This document shows positions 53,433-62,499 of a DNA stretch of 64,000 nt, in pieces. Numbering within the stretch: position 1 is the stretch's first letter; each line of letters starts with the position of its first letter. Location: contig OW818657.1 in the NCBI GenBank assembly GCA_942492905.1, positions 5,394,001-5,458,000 on the forward strand, in the 5' to 3' direction. A program made the position numbers and the translations under genes. This stretch comes from CAIZWU01 sp942492905. GTDB taxonomy: Bacteria; Verrucomicrobiota; Verrucomicrobiia; Verrucomicrobiales; V1-33. The notes under the pieces are model-generated. The model did not search any database and had not been told where the DNA came from. It worked only from the letters and a program-made list of their open reading frames with translations.

Positions 53433-54329
53433 ATGAAATTCCTGCCTGTTATTCTCTCCAGTCTCCTTGCCCTGAGCGGCGCGGCATATGCCGCCGAAAC
53501 CAGCCTGATCGCTGACGGCGCCAAAGTCGAAGTACTGAGCGAGGGTTACCTCTTCACGGAGGGCCCCGCGGTGGATCGGGATGGCAATGTGTTCTTCACC
53601 GACCAGCCCAACGACCGCATCGTCAAATACAATGCTGCGGATGGTTCGTTCTCCGACTGGCTCAAACCGGCGGGCCGCAGCAATGGGACCCGTTTTGACC
53701 AAGCGGGAAATCTGCTGGCCTGCGCCGACGGGGAGAACCAGCTTTGGTCCATTTCCCCTGACAAAACAGTCGCGGTGCTGATCCGTGATTTCGGCGGCAA
53801 GCTCCTGAACGGCCCGAACGACCTCTGGATCCGTCCGGACGGGCATCTGTATTTCACCGATCCGCTTTACCAAAGGGACTACTGGCAACGCGACAAGGCC
53901 ATGCAGCAGCCAGGTAAATACGTCTATTTCTTCGACATGAAAAAGAAGACCGCGACCCCCGTGGCGCTGGATTTGAAGGAACCGAACGGCATCATCGGCA
54001 CCCCCGATGGAAAGCTGCTCTACGTTTCCGACATCGGAGCCCGCAAAACCTATTCCTATTCCATCAATGCCGACGGCACGCTGGGGAATAAAACGCTGTT
54101 CTGCGAGATGGGTTCGGATGGCATGACGATCGATGCCGAAGGAAACGTTTATCTCACCGGCAAAGGCGTTACCGTGTTCGACAAAACCGGAAACAAACTG
54201 ACCAACATTCCGATTCCCGAGCCGTGGACCGGCAATGTGACCTTCGCCGGCAAGAACCGTGATTTGCTGTTCATCACGGCCAGCAAAAAGGTGTTCGGAG
54301 TCAGGATGCGGGTGAAGGGTGCCTACTGA
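53433..54329 (+). CDS. SMP-30/gluconolactonase-like secreted protein
   Basis: A 298-residue six-bladed beta-propeller with a signal peptide (1-20, ALSGAAYA). Metal-site features of the SMP-30 family are present: FTEGPAVDRDGNVFFTD, LNGPNDLWIRPDGHLYFTDP and KEPNGIIGTPDGKLLYVSD, with the conserved Glu, Asn and Asp positions. The family hydrolyses sugar lactones. In this gene run it would follow sugar oxidation and sit just before the aldose epimerase. The preceding gap is 57 bases. Confidence 0.85.
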   Translation: MKFLPVILSSLLALSGAAYAAETSLIADGAKVEVLSEGYLFTEGPAVDRDGNVFFTDQPNDRIVKYNAADGSFSDWLKPAGRSNGTRFDQAGNLLACADGENQLWSISPDKTVAVLIRDFGGKLLNGPNDLWIRPDGHLYFTDPLYQRDYWQRDKAMQQPGKYVYFFDMKKKTATPVALDLKEPNGIIGTPDGKLLYVSDIGARKTYSYSINADGTLGNKTLFCEMGSDGMTIDAEGNVYLTGKGVTVFDKTGNKLTNIPIPEPWTGNVTFAGKNRDLLFITASKKVFGVRMRVKGAY

Positions 54330-54352
54330 AGCCGACCATGGAAGTTTCCTAT

Positions 54353-55435
54353 ATGCACCCTTCCTTCCAGCAACTCGCGATCCTTTCCTTGGTGGCGGCT
54401 GTCCTCCAGGGATCAGCCCGGGCTCAGACTTTGAAACGGGTTGAACAGTCGGATTTTGGAAAAGCCCAGGACGGTTCGGTAGTGAAGCTGATCACTCTGC
54501 GGAATGCCAAAGGCATGAGCGCCGAAATCATTACCTATGGGGCGATCATCAAGCAGCTTCAAGCCCCGGACCGGGAGGGGAAGTTCACCAACATTCTGCT
54601 CACCACGGACAGCCTGGAAAAGTTCGAACGGTTCAACGGCGCCGCGGCCATCATTGGGCGGGTGGTGAACCGGATCGGAGGCGCTCAATTTGAACTGGAT
54701 GGAACGACCTATCCATTGACGGTCAACGAAAAGAAGAACTCGATTCACGGCGGGCGCAAAGGGTTCGCCCAATCGGTGTGGACGGTCGAGGCGATTCCGT
54801 CCAAAGAGCACGAGTCGTCGGTGAAGCTGACCTGGCTGAGCAAGGATGGTGAGGAAGGGTTCCCGGGGAATCTGAAGACCTCGGTGACTTATTCCCTGAC
54901 GGACAACAACGAACTCCGGCTTGATTATCACGCCGAAACCGACAAGCCCACCATCGCCAACCTGACCAACCACGCGTATTGGAATCTGGCGGGAGGCGGA
55001 AGCTGCCTTGATAACATTTTGTGGATTCCGTCGCAAAGTTACACGCCCTCGGACGCTGATTTGATTCCCACCGGAGAGATCCTGCCGCTCAAGGGTACGC
55101 CGATGGATTTCAACGAACCAACCCGCATCGGTGACCGCATCGAACAGCTGAAGCCCAAGCTGAGCGGCTATGACCACAATTTTATCCTGGGCGAAGGCAA
55201 AACCTTGAAGCTGGCAGCCCGGCTGTCCGAACCCAAAAGCGGCCGGATCCTGGAGGTGCGGACCACCCAGCCAGCGGTGCAACTTTACACAGGGAATCAC
55301 ATGGGTCACACTGCGGTCTGCCTGGAGACGCAGCATTATCCCGACGCCATCCACCACAAGAACTTTCCCTCCATCGTCGTCCGGCCGGGGACCCCATTGC
55401 AGGAGACCACAGTGTTCACTTTCCTGGCACAGTAA
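54353..55435 (+). CDS. galM: Secreted aldose 1-epimerase
   Basis: A 360-residue galactose-mutarotase-like enzyme with a signal peptide (1-25, ending GSARA). It has the catalytic histidines in KNSIHGGRKGF and NLTNHAYWNLAGG and the glutamate in VCLETQHYPDAIHH, as in GalM. It interconverts alpha and beta aldoses, here in the periplasm, matching a set of exported sugar enzymes. I preferred the ATG at 54353 because GGAAG lies eight bases upstream; an earlier ATG at 54338 would add five residues. Confidence 0.9.
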   Translation: MHPSFQQLAILSLVAAVLQGSARAQTLKRVEQSDFGKAQDGSVVKLITLRNAKGMSAEIITYGAIIKQLQAPDREGKFTNILLTTDSLEKFERFNGAAAIIGRVVNRIGGAQFELDGTTYPLTVNEKKNSIHGGRKGFAQSVWTVEAIPSKEHESSVKLTWLSKDGEEGFPGNLKTSVTYSLTDNNELRLDYHAETDKPTIANLTNHAYWNLAGGGSCLDNILWIPSQSYTPSDADLIPTGEILPLKGTPMDFNEPTRIGDRIEQLKPKLSGYDHNFILGEGKTLKLAARLSEPKSGRILEVRTTQPAVQLYTGNHMGHTAVCLETQHYPDAIHHKNFPSIVVRPGTPLQETTVFTFLAQ

Positions 55436-55506
55436 GGTCACACAGCCGGGGGGGCGCTGAAGCTCCGCAGGCTGCCTCCCAGGCACGTGCCGGACTGCCG
55501 GGCAAA

Positions 55507-55525
55507 CACGGGGAAACCACCCGTG
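55507..55525. repeat. Hairpin between convergent genes
   Basis: CACGGG and CCCGTG enclose GAAACCA, just before the end of the giant gene at 55528. A second palindrome, GGCACGTGCC, is at 55482-55491. Probably transcription stop signals or short repeats; no T run follows. Confidence 0.4.
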
Positions 55526-55527
55526 CT

Positions 55528-58500
55528 TCAGTGATTGAACAGGAACGCGGGGGTGTTGATCAGTGCCCAGGTCAGATCCTGGGTGGCGGTGAGGCGTTGA
55601 TTTTTGAGCTGGGCGGCGCTGAGATCGGCATCTTTGCGGAGGCGTTCCAGCGTGGGATCCAGCGGCACCGGAAGTTCAGCCGTGGCGACTGCCGCTTTGC
55701 GCGCGGTGAGCTGCGGGTCTTCCGGCAGCGGCTGGCGGGCAGCGGCCAGGTCTGCGGCCAGTTTGTTGCGCGCTGCATCCAGGGACTTGAAGTAATTTGT
55801 CAGGACGGTCTGCTGCTCAGGGGTGCGCTGGGGAGCGGCGGTGGCGAGAATGGCGCCCACGTCCGCCGGCAATCCCAGAACCAGCGGGCCCGGTTGCCCG
55901 GTGATACCCAGACGGAACCGGGCCATGGCATGTTGGCCGTCCACATACTTGTGGTGGAGACGAACGGTCAGCAGGCCACCAGTGGCCGGGGCGTCCACGC
56001 AGGTGAAGACCGCAGTCTGGGCTTCGCCGGTGCCGGGGGCGATCCCCCAGCCATTGCCCGATTCGGCGGTCGCATTGCCATCGATCGCGGTTTTGACGTC
56101 GTAGCCATCCTGACTCCGCGTGGCGAGAGCTTCGGTGAATTTCAGGGGCTGGGCGGTCCCGGGTTTCCCTTCGGTCAAGGGCGCCAGGCTGGCTTCGATT
56201 TCCGTCAGAACGAAGTTGCCGCCCGGACTGCGGCCCACCTTGTCCCCCTCTTTCAATGCTTCCAGCCGTAGACCGGTGATCGGTCCGGCGGCCACCGGCA
56301 GGGTCAGGGTGTAAACCGTCTTGCCCTGAGCGCCTGACACCAGCACCGCCCGGTCCGGCTGTACCGTGAGGACTGCCTTGTTGGTGGAAACCGCTTTGTC
56401 AGGTTGAATTGGGGTCCAGGTGGTCTGCCCGGCCTGCTGGGTTTCCCAGACGGTCAGTTTGGCAGGCACCTGGGCATCGTAATCAGCCATGGCCTTTTCC
56501 AGAGCGGCAACGCGTTGCTGCTGCTCCCTGGTCCGCTGCGCGAGCGCCGGGGCCAGCTCTGTGGCGGTTTTGTCCAGTTCTGCTTTAGCCTGGACGATGG
56601 CGGCCTCCCGGACTTTGGCCTTCTCCGCCATGGTCGGGGCAATATCCGCGGCGCGCTGGTCGCGGGCGGTCACCAGGGCAGTGTGCTCGGAGTCGATTTC
56701 CTTCAGCATGGCGAGGGCGCTGGCGGCTTCCGGTTCCGAAGCCGGCCGGCTCAGAACCCGCATGAACACCTCGCCCACCAATTCGCGGTCATCCGGGTGG
56801 TCGGCCACCAGTTTGGCGAGGGCATTGCCGGACCCCGAAATGGCATCGCCCACCGTGGGACCGGAAATCAGCGCCATGATCGGGCCAAGCTGCAGGTCGG
56901 TGCTGCGTTCGCATTCACAGGCACTCTCCCGGACGGGGCGTCCCAGATTGGTCAGGAATCCATCCTTCAACCCAATATTGCTATCGGGCAACTGCGCCGC
57001 CCGGATGCCCTTGGCAACTCCCGGGATTTCCGGCGTGGTGCCGGTCACCTTGTAGATGGTGTCCAGCAGGGTCTCGGCGGGCAGGCGGCGGGCCGCCGCA
57101 TGGCTGAAGTTGGTTTTGTCATCCGCATTCCAACGGTTGGTCTGATGGGACAGTTGATAGGTGCGGCTGCGGGCGATCAGGCGGACCACGTGGCGGAAGT
57201 CGAACTGTTTGGCGATGAACTCCTGCGCCAGCCAATCCAGCAGTTCAGGATTCGAGGGAGGATTGCCGGCACGGATGTCATCCAACGGCTCAATCAGGCC
57301 CACCCCGTTCAGATATCCCCACAAGCGGTTCACGAAACTCCGGGCGAAATACGTATTGTCCGGGCTGATCACCCAGGCCGCCAGTTTTTCCCGGCGGCTG
57401 GCACTCTCCGGCACGGAGGCCGTGGCCTGATAGGGGAAGACCGGTGGCGCTACCTGACCGGTGCGGTCGTGCTTCACTTCACCCTCTTTCCGGTCCATCA
57501 CCTTTTCAAAAAGAGGCTTGGCCCCTTCCACGGCAGAGCCACCGATGTTCCGGTCGCCGCTGGCAGGATCGCGTTCCAGGGCGGTTTGGGCGAAGAAGGC
57601 GGAAAGTTGATAGTATTGATCCTGGGTCCAACGCTCAAAGGGATGGTCATGGCACTTGTTGCAGTTGAACCGTGTGGCAAGGAACAGGTGGGTGGTGTTT
57701 TCCATCAACTCCACCGGCTCGCGCAGGATTTTGAAATACGAGGCGGCGGGCGTGTCCTTGTTGGAGCCGCTGGCGGTCAGGATGGACTTTACAAATTGAT
57801 CGTATGGCACATTGCGGGCCACCTGATCGCGCACCCAGTCGCGGAAGCCCTTCGCCCCTTCCGCTCCGAGGAACTTGCTGTTCACCTGCAGCAGATCGCA
57901 CCACTTGTTGGTCCAGTGGTCCGTGAAATCTTCGGAAGCGATCAGTTGGTCGATCAGCTGCTCCCGTTTCCATCGCGAGTCGGCAGCATCCGCAATGAAA
58001 GCGCGGACCTGCTCCGGAGCAGGCGGCAGTCCGGTCAGGTCGAGATAGACACGGCGGATGAATTCAAGATCGGTGCAGAGCGCGGAAGACAATGTTTTCA
58101 TGCGCTCCAGCTTGGACGCCACCAATTCATCGATTCTATTATTGGCCGGTGGAGCCTGCCAGACAAAGCCGCTGCGGTCGCCCATCACCGTGAGCACGGT
58201 GGAAGCATAACTGCCCTCGTAGCGGGCCAGGACGGGAGCTTCGCCCCGGCGCAGCGCGGTGAGCAGGCCACCGGCTTTTTCGGCCTTGGCCACGTCCATG
58301 TTGCCAGTGTCGACAAAGGCATCCTGCGTCACGTCACGCACCTGCCCATCGGTATAGGTGGCGAGCACCCGCATCTGCTGGCGGCCGCCTTCCAGCAGGA
58401 TGGTGGGATTCTGCGGCGAGAGGTCGATTTTCGTCACGCGTGGGCTATCAAATTTCACCTGGGCCCCGGCCGAGATCCAGGCGCGGAGAATGCGGTAGCG

Positions 58501-60609
58501 GTCGGAGTCCGGCCGGGTGACCTGGCCTCCTTCGTGCGGCACTCCGGCGGTGGCTTTCATGAGAATCAGGGAGTCATCAGGGCTGGCCACATTGGTGCGG
58601 CGGCCTTTGATATCATCGGTGAAGGCACGCAGATCATAGACGGGATCGTAGCCGCGCAGGCTCAGCTTGAAGCCGGCTTTCCCGTCCTTGGCACCGTGAC
58701 AGGTTCCGGCATTGCAGCCCATGCGGGACATGACCGGCGTCACCTCATGGATGTAGTCAACCACCAGCGGGGCATCAAAACCTGAAACCTCCACCGGAAC
58801 CTTGACCGATTGTCCGCCAGCGGAAAGCGTGAGCTGGGCGGCCCCATCCTTGAGGGGATTCACCAAGCCCCCGGCGCTGACCTGGACCACGGGTTGATCC
58901 AAGGCTGCATTGACCATGCGCGTGGCGTCTACCTTGCTGCCATCCGCCAGATGGGCGGTGACGAGCAGTTGGGCATAGTCGATGGATTTGTGGAAAGAGA
59001 TGCGGTCCGGCTCCAGGGTCAGGCGGGTGATCACCGCTCCGGCAGGCAGGATATCGGCAATGGCATCAGGAATGACCGCGGCCGCGGTAACCCGGTCTGC
59101 TTTTTGGGTGTCGGTTATCGACCGTTGATCCACCGTTACGGGCACGAACTCGCGGGCGATCGTTCCGGTTTCGGCATCAATCAGGCGGATCCGGCCGTCC
59201 TGTCCGCCGGCGGCGATGGTTTTTCCGTCAGGGCTGAAGACGGCCGCATAGACGCCGGTAGGCAGCTCCGTCCGGGCGAGGCGTTCCGTGCCCTCCGTCT
59301 GGTAGGCTTCCACGGCTGCATTTTCCGCGGCATTGCGTTCGGTGCTGGTCTTGCTGAAAACCGCCTTGATATTGTCAGGCAATTTTGAATCGAATTCCGA
59401 ACGGTAGACATTCACCGCGCCTTTCCCGTCCAGACTGGAGGCAGCGAGGAGGCGTTTTCCATCCGCACGGTAGCTCACCGCGAAGACCCGGCCTTCCATC
59501 GCGGGGAAGCGGCGGATCAGGTTGGAGTTGTCGCCGATTTTCCGGTCCACCTCACGGAAAACACGGTAAACCTGAGGCACTCCATCGGCACCTCCTACCA
59601 GAAATTCATCGCGCTGCGGGTGGCGGGCCAGCGCGCTCAGGCCACCCTTGAGCGCCCCCGGCGTGATGGAGGTCAGGTTGTCCACAAAGCGCTGGGTGGC
59701 CAGTTCCGTCAATTTTGCAGTCATGTCGCGGCCCGTCGACACCACGTGATCCCCCTTGGCGGTAAAGAGGGTATCGAACACCCAATCGTCATGCCCCGCC
59801 ATGAAAAGCTTCTGCTGGCCCGTCCCGGCCTCAATCACCCTGACACTTTTGTCGGAAGCACAGCCAAAGGCCACGAGGCTGCTGTCCGGGGACCACGAGG
59901 CCCCGTAAACGGTATCGAAAGTGACGGGCACCGAGACCTTCAGGGTGGTAGTGGCCATATCCCAGATCTGCACTTCTCCCATGCGCGCCGGCAGGCCGCC
60001 GGTGACGGCGATCCATTTGCCATCGGGGCTGAATTTCACCGATGTGATTTTTTCGCTCAGACCAATCAGACGGTGCGCCACTCCGCTGCCGTCGGCGTGA
60101 TGCAGCAGAACCTCGTGAAATCCTGACACTGCCAACAGCTTCCCATCGGGAGAGTAATCCAGCGAGGCAATCACGGGCGGTTGCGCATAGGTGGGCGGAT
60201 GCGCGGCGTCGATGCGTTGTTTGGCATTGGGCGGAGTATCGTCCACCGCCCCTTCGCTGATCCATTTTCCTATCAGGGCGACCTCGGCCGCAGCGAGGGA
60301 ATCCCCGCCTTTAGGCATTTCCACCTTGCCTTCATGAGGGGTGATCTGTTTCAGCAAGGCGGAACCCGCGGCATCTCCTGCCACCACCGCCGTGCCATCC
60401 TCACCGCCAGCCAGCAGTTTGGAAAAATCCGTCATGATGTAGTCGCCCTTGGCTTTGGCCGGTTGATGGCAGCCATGACACTTCGCCTGGAAGATGGGCC
60501 GGATCGATTTGTAAAAACTCACCGGGCCGCCGGAGTCGGGGACCGGGGCAGCAAAGGCGGAACAAGTTACCAGCGCAGTGGCCAGGAATATGGGTGGGGT
60601 CAGACGCAT
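55528..60609 (-). CDS. Giant secreted cytochrome - WD40 - DUF1549/DUF1553 protein
   Basis: A 1693-residue exported protein. After the signal peptide (1-20) come a planctomycete-type cytochrome domain (haem motif CHGCH, 44-48), a WD40 propeller (about 145-480, with repeated SPDGK), an Ig-like domain (520-610), a second cysteine motif CNAGTCH (632-638) in a cytochrome-like unit, another Ig-like domain (725-810), DUF1549 (822-1010, with CNKCHDH at 983-989) and DUF1553 (1070-1300). A coiled coil (1305-1390) and a beta-rich domain (1390-1570) then interrupt DUF1553, whose usual ending TWALINTPAFLFNH appears only at the very C-terminus. It should be a large extracytoplasmic redox/catabolic protein of unknown substrate. 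No DUF1501 gene is adjacent. Confidence 0.87.
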   Translation of the reverse strand: MRLTPPIFLATALVTCSAFAAPVPDSGGPVSFYKSIRPIFQAKCHGCHQPAKAKGDYIMTDFSKLLAGGEDGTAVVAGDAAGSALLKQITPHEGKVEMPKGGDSLAAAEVALIGKWISEGAVDDTPPNAKQRIDAAHPPTYAQPPVIASLDYSPDGKLLAVSGFHEVLLHHADGSGVAHRLIGLSEKITSVKFSPDGKWIAVTGGLPARMGEVQIWDMATTTLKVSVPVTFDTVYGASWSPDSSLVAFGCASDKSVRVIEAGTGQQKLFMAGHDDWVFDTLFTAKGDHVVSTGRDMTAKLTELATQRFVDNLTSITPGALKGGLSALARHPQRDEFLVGGADGVPQVYRVFREVDRKIGDNSNLIRRFPAMEGRVFAVSYRADGKRLLAASSLDGKGAVNVYRSEFDSKLPDNIKAVFSKTSTERNAAENAAVEAYQTEGTERLARTELPTGVYAAVFSPDGKTIAAGGQDGRIRLIDAETGTIAREFVPVTVDQRSITDTQKADRVTAAAVIPDAIADILPAGAVITRLTLEPDRISFHKSIDYAQLLVTAHLADGSKVDATRMVNAALDQPVVQVSAGGLVNPLKDGAAQLTLSAGGQSVKVPVEVSGFDAPLVVDYIHEVTPVMSRMGCNAGTCHGAKDGKAGFKLSLRGYDPVYDLRAFTDDIKGRRTNVASPDDSLILMKATAGVPHEGGQVTRPDSDRYRILRAWISAGAQVKFDSPRVTKIDLSPQNPTILLEGGRQQMRVLATYTDGQVRDVTQDAFVDTGNMDVAKAEKAGGLLTALRRGEAPVLARYEGSYASTVLTVMGDRSGFVWQAPPANNRIDELVASKLERMKTLSSALCTDLEFIRRVYLDLTGLPPAPEQVRAFIADAADSRWKREQLIDQLIASEDFTDHWTNKWCDLLQVNSKFLGAEGAKGFRDWVRDQVARNVPYDQFVKSILTASGSNKDTPAASYFKILREPVELMENTTHLFLATRFNCNKCHDHPFERWTQDQYYQLSAFFAQTALERDPASGDRNIGGSAVEGAKPLFEKVMDRKEGEVKHDRTGQVAPPVFPYQATASVPESASRREKLAAWVISPDNTYFARSFVNRLWGYLNGVGLIEPLDDIRAGNPPSNPELLDWLAQEFIAKQFDFRHVVRLIARSRTYQLSHQTNRWNADDKTNFSHAAARRLPAETLLDTIYKVTGTTPEIPGVAKGIRAAQLPDSNIGLKDGFLTNLGRPVRESACECERSTDLQLGPIMALISGPTVGDAISGSGNALAKLVADHPDDRELVGEVFMRVLSRPASEPEAASALAMLKEIDSEHTALVTARDQRAADIAPTMAEKAKVREAAIVQAKAELDKTATELAPALAQRTREQQQRVAALEKAMADYDAQVPAKLTVWETQQAGQTTWTPIQPDKAVSTNKAVLTVQPDRAVLVSGAQGKTVYTLTLPVAAGPITGLRLEALKEGDKVGRSPGGNFVLTEIEASLAPLTEGKPGTAQPLKFTEALATRSQDGYDVKTAIDGNATAESGNGWGIAPGTGEAQTAVFTCVDAPATGGLLTVRLHHKYVDGQHAMARFRLGITGQPGPLVLGLPADVGAILATAAPQRTPEQQTVLTNYFKSLDAARNKLAADLAAARQPLPEDPQLTARKAAVATAELPVPLDPTLERLRKDADLSAAQLKNQRLTATQDLTWALINTPAFLFNH

Positions 60610-60764
60610 GAAAAAGGAATGAGTGGCAAATCCTCTTACGAGTGGGGGCCGGCGTCTTTAGCAGCGGTTTCAGCGCGGCAGGTTCCGGCAGGAAATGCTG
60701 AACCTTTTTGCGGGAGAGGGACCTAAACCCGCGGGAAAGCCCATTTCCCCTTGGCTGCGAAGAC

Positions 60765-60821
60765 TTGATGACAAATTTCCAGAATTTACTTTGCAATACA
60801 AAGCGCTTTGTGACACAAAGT
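60765..60821 (+). promoter_or_regulatory. Promoter with tandem palindromic operator
   Basis: Two copies of CTTTG-N5-CAAAG lie 17 bases apart centre to centre (60789-60803 and 60806-60820). TTGATG (60765-60770), 16 bases and TACTTT (60787-60792) make a possible promoter whose -10 box is covered by the first copy. An unidentified dimeric repressor could bind here to control the two membrane-protein genes that follow. Confidence 0.65.
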
Positions 60822-60875
60822 AGGAATCCCCTATTTCCCCGCGCTTTGCCGCCGCCCCCTTCCGGACCTCTCTCC

Positions 60876-61589
60876 ATGTTGCCAAAAAATTTCCGTCAGG
60901 CCCTGACCGGTCTGCCCGCCCTTTGCCAAGGCCGGACAGACCAACTGAGGGAATGGTTGGAAAACCCGACCGGGGGGAGGCTGGCTGCCTGCGCCGTGGC
61001 GATTGCCCTGGGCGGAGCGTGTTATGGATTCACCCTCGGCCTGTGGCGGGCGCCGCTGATGGGCGGGTATGTGGCCTTCAAGTTGCCGCTGCTGATCGCC
61101 CTGACTCTCCTGACCAATGGGCTGATCAACGGAATGCTGGCCCAGGTGCTCGGCAGTGGTCTCACGTTCCGCCAGACTTTGATGGCCCTGCTGATGAGCT
61201 TTGCCACGTTTTCCCTTATCACCGGGGCGCTCAGCCCGATCGCTATGGCCATGGTGCTCAACGCCCCGGGCCCCGGCGAACCCGGCGGAACCACCTCCTA
61301 CCGGCTCATTCTCCTGACTCATATCGTCATCATCACCTTCGCCGGCATCACGGCCCATCAGCGGTTTCTCCCGGTCCTGCGTCCGGTCTCAGCCACCCCG
61401 GGAGCGGCCAGCCTGGTGTTCACGGCATGGCTGGCAGGGAATCTCCTCGTCGGAGCCCAGCTTTCCTGGAACCTCCGTCCCTTTTTCGGCCAGCCGGGCC
61501 GGCCCGTCCAGTTCCTCCGGGCCGACTGGAATCACAGCAGCTTCTACGAATCCATCTGGCAAAACCTGTCCCACCTCCTGACTGACTAG
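60876..61589 (+). CDS. Polytopic membrane protein, first of a paralogous pair
   Basis: A 237-residue protein with about six membrane helices (for example GGRLAACAVAIALGGACYGF, LPLLIALTLLTNGLINGML, LMALLMSFATFSLITGAL, LILLTHIVIITFAGI). The C-terminal part reads LVGAQLSWNLRPFFG and then SFYESIWQNL. I do not recognise the family; helix layout is of the YIP1-like kind. It is similar in layout and closing motif to the next gene, which ends ALRPLLG...FFLEHW. The start at 60876 (MLPKNFRQAL) follows the operator by 55 bases; a longer frame would run through the promoter. Confidence 0.65.
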   Translation: MLPKNFRQALTGLPALCQGRTDQLREWLENPTGGRLAACAVAIALGGACYGFTLGLWRAPLMGGYVAFKLPLLIALTLLTNGLINGMLAQVLGSGLTFRQTLMALLMSFATFSLITGALSPIAMAMVLNAPGPGEPGGTTSYRLILLTHIVIITFAGITAHQRFLPVLRPVSATPGAASLVFTAWLAGNLLVGAQLSWNLRPFFGQPGRPVQFLRADWNHSSFYESIWQNLSHLLTD

Positions 61590-61621
61590 CACCAACCAGA
61601 AATCAACTCACCCTGACTTCC

Positions 61622-62401
61622 ATGAACGACGTCCCAACACCTCCTCCCATCCCACCGGCGCCTCTTCCACCCGGCACCCCGCCTTCACGGCCTCTCACTG
61701 AAGCAGATCAACCACCCCGGGGTTATTTTATCACCGCCATGGCCGGAGGCCCGGGGTTGGCAGCCGCCATGGAAGCCCTGCTCAAACATCCGGGTTCGGC
61801 GATTTTTGAATTTACGGAAGGAACCAAGTCTGCCCTGCTCAGCCGCAGCCTGCTGATCGTCATTCTCGCCGGCCTGGCGCTCTTCGGGGTCGCTGCGGTG
61901 GACTTTACCCATGGCATCCAATGGTGGGCCGCGCCTCTGAAGTTGATAGGCGGTTTGTTTCTCTCGGCCCTGCTGTGCCTGCCCAGCCTCTACATTTTTT
62001 CCTGCCTGAGCGGCCTGGAGATCCGCTTCAAAACCTCGGTCGGCCTGCTGCTCGCGGCGCTGGCGCTGAGCGGCCTCCTGCTGGCCGGATTCACCCCGGT
62101 GGTCTGGGTTTTCAGCCAGAGCTCTGATTCCCTGCCCTTCATGGGAGCGATCATGATAGTCATCTGGGGTATTTCCCTTTTCTTTGGCCTCAAGTTTCTC
62201 TCCACCGCAGCCCGGGCACTCGGCATGAAACACGGGTTCCACCTCCGCCTCTGGATCGGCATCTTTGTGCTGGTAACCTTCCAGATGAGCTGCGCCCTCC
62301 GCCCCTTGCTCGGCCACGCCAGGACTTTCCTCCCTACGGAAAAGAAGTTCTTCCTCGAACATTGGGGCGAGCAACTTCAGGGGGGCGGAGACTCCAGATA
62401 G
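61622..62401 (+). CDS. Polytopic membrane protein, second of a paralogous pair
   Basis: A 259-residue protein with a proline-rich N-terminal tail (residues 1-35), a short soluble part containing MAGGPGLAAAMEALLKHPG, then six membrane helices. The end resembles that of the preceding protein: SCALRPLLGHARTF, then FFLEHWGEQL. It starts 32 bases after its neighbour, on the same strand, and should be made from the same operator-controlled message. Function unknown; a small-molecule channel or a membrane-shaping protein are both possible. Confidence 0.65.
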   Translation: MNDVPTPPPIPPAPLPPGTPPSRPLTEADQPPRGYFITAMAGGPGLAAAMEALLKHPGSAIFEFTEGTKSALLSRSLLIVILAGLALFGVAAVDFTHGIQWWAAPLKLIGGLFLSALLCLPSLYIFSCLSGLEIRFKTSVGLLLAALALSGLLLAGFTPVVWVFSQSSDSLPFMGAIMIVIWGISLFFGLKFLSTAARALGMKHGFHLRLWIGIFVLVTFQMSCALRPLLGHARTFLPTEKKFFLEHWGEQLQGGGDSR

Positions 62402-62460
62402 GCGTGGTCCACGCCTCCCCCGGTCCGGGCCCGGACCGATGGCGGCAATGGGCAGCCCAT
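62401..62460. repeat. Three perfect palindromes in 60 bases
   Basis: GGCGTGG-T-CCACGCC (62401-62415), CGGTCCGGGCCCGGACCG (62421-62438) and ATGGGC-A-GCCCAT (62448-62460) follow one another between convergent genes. They could end transcription in both directions, though no T tract follows any of them. Confidence 0.75.
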
Positions 62461-62499
62461 GGCCCCCATCAACAGCCCGGCTAAGCCCGGGGGGACCAG

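Noticed and set aside
56404..58785. A 793-codon open frame on the plus strand, opposite the giant DUF1553 protein
   Set aside because: No domain, no plausible start signal, and the other strand carries haem and DUF motifs in order.
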